Below, one piece after another: positions 61,953-64,000 of a stretch of DNA of 64,000 bases. The notes beneath the pieces were generated by a model. That model searched no databases, was not told the DNA's origin, and saw nothing but the letters and a program-made list of their open reading frames with translations. Both the position numbers and the translations under genes were made by a program. The first letter of the stretch is position 1; each line of letters starts with the position of its first letter. The DNA is taken from assembly GCF_030159255.1 (NCBI RefSeq), contig NZ_BSCT01000021.1, positions 81,781 to 145,780 on the forward strand, written 5' to 3'. This DNA comes from Bradyrhizobium sp. SSBR45G. GTDB taxonomy: Bacteria; Pseudomonadota; Alphaproteobacteria; Rhizobiales; Xanthobacteraceae.

Positions 61953-63608
61953 ATGAACGCGCCCACCGCTTTCCCCGACCAGTCCAAGCCCGTCCCGCCC
62001 TACAAGCACACGCCGCTGTTTCCGCTGGGTCCGGACACCACGCCCTACAAGAAGATCACGGCCGAGGGCGTCAGGGTCGAGAAGGTGCTGGGCCGCGACA
62101 TGCTGGTGGTGTCGCGCGACGCGCTGCGCACCCTGTCGGAAGCTGCCTTCGGCGAGATCAACCACTTCCTGCGTCCCGGCCATCTGAAGCAGTTGCGCAG
62201 CATCCTCGACGATGCGGAGGCCAGCCCGAATGACAAGTTCGTCGCGCTCGACTTCCTGAAGAACGCCAACATCTCCGCCGGCGGCGTGCTGCCGATGTGC
62301 CAGGATACCGGCACCGCGATCATCATGGGCAAGAAGGGCTGCAACGTCATCACCGACGGCGACGACGAGGCGGCGCTCAGCCAAGGCGCCCGCGATGCGT
62401 ATCTGCGCCGCAACCTGCGCTACTCGCAGGTCGCGCCGCTCACGATGTACGAGGAGAAGAACACCGCCAACAACATGCCGGCGCAGACCGAGATCTACGC
62501 CGAGGGTGAGGACGCCTACAAGTTCATGTTCATGGCCAAGGGCGGCGGCTCGGCCAACAAGAGTTTTCTGTTCCAGGCGACGCCCTCGGTGCTGACCAAG
62601 GACCGGCTGCTGGCGTTCCTGAAGGAGAAGATCCTGACGCTCGGCACCGCCGCGTGCCCGCCCTATCACCTCGCGATCGTGATCGGCGGCACCTCGGCCG
62701 AACTGTGCATGAAGACGGTGAAGCTGGCCTCCGCGCGCTATCTCGACGCGCTGCCGACCCAGGGCTCCGCTGACGGCAATGCCTTCCGCGACCTGGAGAT
62801 GGAGCAGGAAATCCACAAGATGACGCAGAGCCTCGGAGTAGGGGCCCAGTTCGGCGGCAAGTACTTTTGCCACGACGTCCGCGTCATCCGCATGCCGCGC
62901 CACGGCGCCTCGCTCCCGATCGGCCTCGGCGTGTCGTGCTCGGCCGACCGCCAGGTGCTCGGCAAGATCACCAAGGACGGCGTCTATCTCGAGGAGCTCG
63001 AGCACCATCCGGCGCAATATCTGCCGGAGGTCGAGCAGGCGCTCGGCGGCGAGGTCGTCAAGATCGACCTCAACCAGCCGATGAAGGACATCCTCGCCAC
63101 CTTGTCGAAGAACCCGATCAAGACCCGGTTGTCGCTGACTGGCACCATGATCGTCGCGCGCGACTCGGCGCACGCCAAGCTGCGCGAGCGCCTCGAAAGG
63201 GGCGAGCCGCTGCCGGACTACTTCAAGAACCACCCGGTGTACTACGCCGGTCCGGCCAAGACCCCGGACGGCTACGCCTCCGGCGCGTTCGGCCCGACCA
63301 CCGCGGGCCGCATGGATTCCTTCGTCGACCAGTTCCAGGCCGCCGGCGGCTCGATGGTGATGGTCGCCAAGGGCAACCGCGCGCCGGCGGTGCGCGAGGC
63401 CTGCAAGAAGTATGGCGGCTTCTATCTCGGCTCGGTCGGCGGCGCCGCCGCAAACCTCGCCGAGCACTGCATCAAGAAGGTCGAGGTGCTCGAATATCCC
63501 GAGCTCGGCATGGAAGCCATCTGGCGCATCGAAGTGGTGGATTTTCCCGCCTTCATCATCATCGACGACAAGGGCAATGATTTCTTCAAGGAGCTCAACC
63601 TCGGCTGA
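61953..63608 (+). CDS. fum: Class I fumarate hydratase
   Basis: 551 residues. The iron-sulfur class is shown by VLPMCQDTGTAIIMGKKG (Cys ligand in CQDTGT) and further Cys (GTAACPPYHLAIVIGGTSAE, GLGVSCSADRQVLGK), as in FumA/FumB. It interconverts fumarate and malate in the TCA cycle. ATG 61953 begins MNAPTAFPDQSKPVPPYKHT; upstream open sequence to 61797 is weaker. Closed by a strong hairpin. Confidence 0.93.
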   Translation: MNAPTAFPDQSKPVPPYKHTPLFPLGPDTTPYKKITAEGVRVEKVLGRDMLVVSRDALRTLSEAAFGEINHFLRPGHLKQLRSILDDAEASPNDKFVALDFLKNANISAGGVLPMCQDTGTAIIMGKKGCNVITDGDDEAALSQGARDAYLRRNLRYSQVAPLTMYEEKNTANNMPAQTEIYAEGEDAYKFMFMAKGGGSANKSFLFQATPSVLTKDRLLAFLKEKILTLGTAACPPYHLAIVIGGTSAELCMKTVKLASARYLDALPTQGSADGNAFRDLEMEQEIHKMTQSLGVGAQFGGKYFCHDVRVIRMPRHGASLPIGLGVSCSADRQVLGKITKDGVYLEELEHHPAQYLPEVEQALGGEVVKIDLNQPMKDILATLSKNPIKTRLSLTGTMIVARDSAHAKLRERLERGEPLPDYFKNHPVYYAGPAKTPDGYASGAFGPTTAGRMDSFVDQFQAAGGSMVMVAKGNRAPAVREACKKYGGFYLGSVGGAAANLAEHCIKKVEVLEYPELGMEAIWRIEVVDFPAFIIIDDKGNDFFKELNLG

Positions 63609-63633
63609 GGCGGGGCGGTCTGGTGTTTGTTGC

Positions 63634-63659
63634 AGCGGCCGGGAGCGATCCCGGCCGCT
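63634..63659 (+). terminator. Terminator-like hairpin after fumarase
   Basis: AGCGGCCGGGA and TCCCGGCCGCT arms around GCGA, 26 bases after the stop. No long T run follows, but the stem is strong. Confidence 0.7.
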
Positions 63660-63729
63660 GGTGTGTGAGGCAGGGCGAACCGTCGCGCCTTGCTCGTCGG
63701 CGGAGGCCCGTGGAGTTGCTGCGCGAACG

Positions 63730-63775
63730 GTGCGCTCCCCTCCCCCTTGCGGGGAGGGGTTGGGGGTGGGGGTCC
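63730..63775. repeat. GC-rich dispersed repeat after fumarase
   Basis: CTCCCCTCCCCCTTGCGGGG followed by AGGGGTTGGGGGTGGGGG is a common intergenic element of such genomes. It and the tandem repeat at 63889 fill part of the last gap; no gene is recognised in 63609-64000. Confidence 0.6.
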
Positions 63776-63888
63776 ACGAATTCCGCTCTATCGATGAGGA
63801 GCGGATAGATGACTATGCGATCTTGCTCTCTCGAGGATCCTTCGGCGCACAGGCGCAGATGACCTCCATGGGCGTCAGCGCCCGGTCC

Positions 63889-63933
63889 GACCGGGTTGAT
63901 CCCTGACATTTTGGACCGGGCTGATCCCTGACA
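63889..63933. repeat. Two tandem 20-bp repeats near the right edge
   Basis: GACCGGGTTGATCCCTGACA (63889-63908) is followed after 5 bases by GACCGGGCTGATCCCTGACA (63914-63933), one mismatch. Directly repeated units ending in TGACA look like the multiple repeats found at ends of some IS21-type elements. No transposase is visible, so this could be a remnant end. Confidence 0.5.
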
Positions 63934-64000
63934 ATATTCGATCACTGCTGGGTTGTCTCCGCCGTTTCCTGCGCGACGCGGAGCCGCGCACGCGGCGGAG

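Overview
This window comes from a high-GC alphaproteobacterium, most likely Bradyrhizobium or a close relative in the Nitrobacteraceae. The evidence is the FlbT/FlaF pair of flagellin regulators, FliX, a CckA-type hybrid kinase, about 515-residue flagellins in tandem copies, and palindromic repeat families typical of Bradyrhizobium chromosomes. The window is dominated by one chromosomal flagellar locus, probably the thick subpolar system because of the large flagellins. No RNA gene, CRISPR array or complete insertion sequence was seen.

Layout. 1-6.8 kb: housekeeping and stress genes (YbhN-like membrane protein, DUF892 ferritin-like protein, DUF218 protein, universal stress protein, phosphohistidine phosphatase, FAD oxidoreductase, MsrB) with two palindromic dispersed repeats. 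7-12.7 kb: hook genes flgE-flgK-flgL. 12.7-18 kb: a tight operon of a glycosyltransferase-like protein, a fold-type I PLP enzyme, an ATP-grasp ligase and a PLP decarboxylase, lying between flgL and the flagellins. 18.3-25.4 kb: three flagellins, flbT, flaF and an unknown small protein. 25.4-28.8 kb: FlaG-like, FlgN-like, flgJ, flgI and divergent fliX. 28.9-36.1 kb: a non-flagellar insert with an HxlR regulator and oxidoreductase, dksA, an HWE histidine kinase, a hydratase and two toxin-antitoxin loci whose toxin frames are both broken. 36.3-47 kb: flgF-flgG-flgA-flgH on the minus strand and fliL-fliM-DUF6468-motE-TPR on the plus strand. 48.4-54.4 kb: fliO-fliP (minus) and flgB-flgC-fliE-fliQ-fliR-flhB (plus), followed by cckA. 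57-63.6 kb: Tim44-domain protein, lectin-like secreted protein, glutathione S-transferase, an intact RelE/ParE-type toxin-antitoxin pair and class I fumarase.

How the genes work together. Regulatory sites read directly from the DNA suggest a Caulobacter-like hierarchy. CtrA-type boxes (TTAA-N7-TTAAC) lie upstream of flgB and fliC3 (perfect) and of fliX, the TPR gene, the glycosyltransferase operon and a hydratase (near-perfect). The kinase that would feed CtrA, CckA, is encoded here too. Sigma-54 -24/-12 elements precede flgE, flgF and flgI, each with palindromes or half-sites of the CCCGGCA-N5-TGCCGGG type upstream, as expected for an FlbD-like activator. FlbT and FlaF would act post-transcriptionally on flagellin synthesis. 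Flagellar parts not seen in the window include fliF, fliG, fliN, flhA, fliI, flgD, fliK and the stator genes.

Most notable observations: the four-gene biosynthetic operon inside the flagellar locus; a roughly 100-residue domain shared by the hook, junction and filament proteins; the CtrA and sigma-54/FlbD site network; and two adjacent toxin-antitoxin modules with independent toxin frameshifts.
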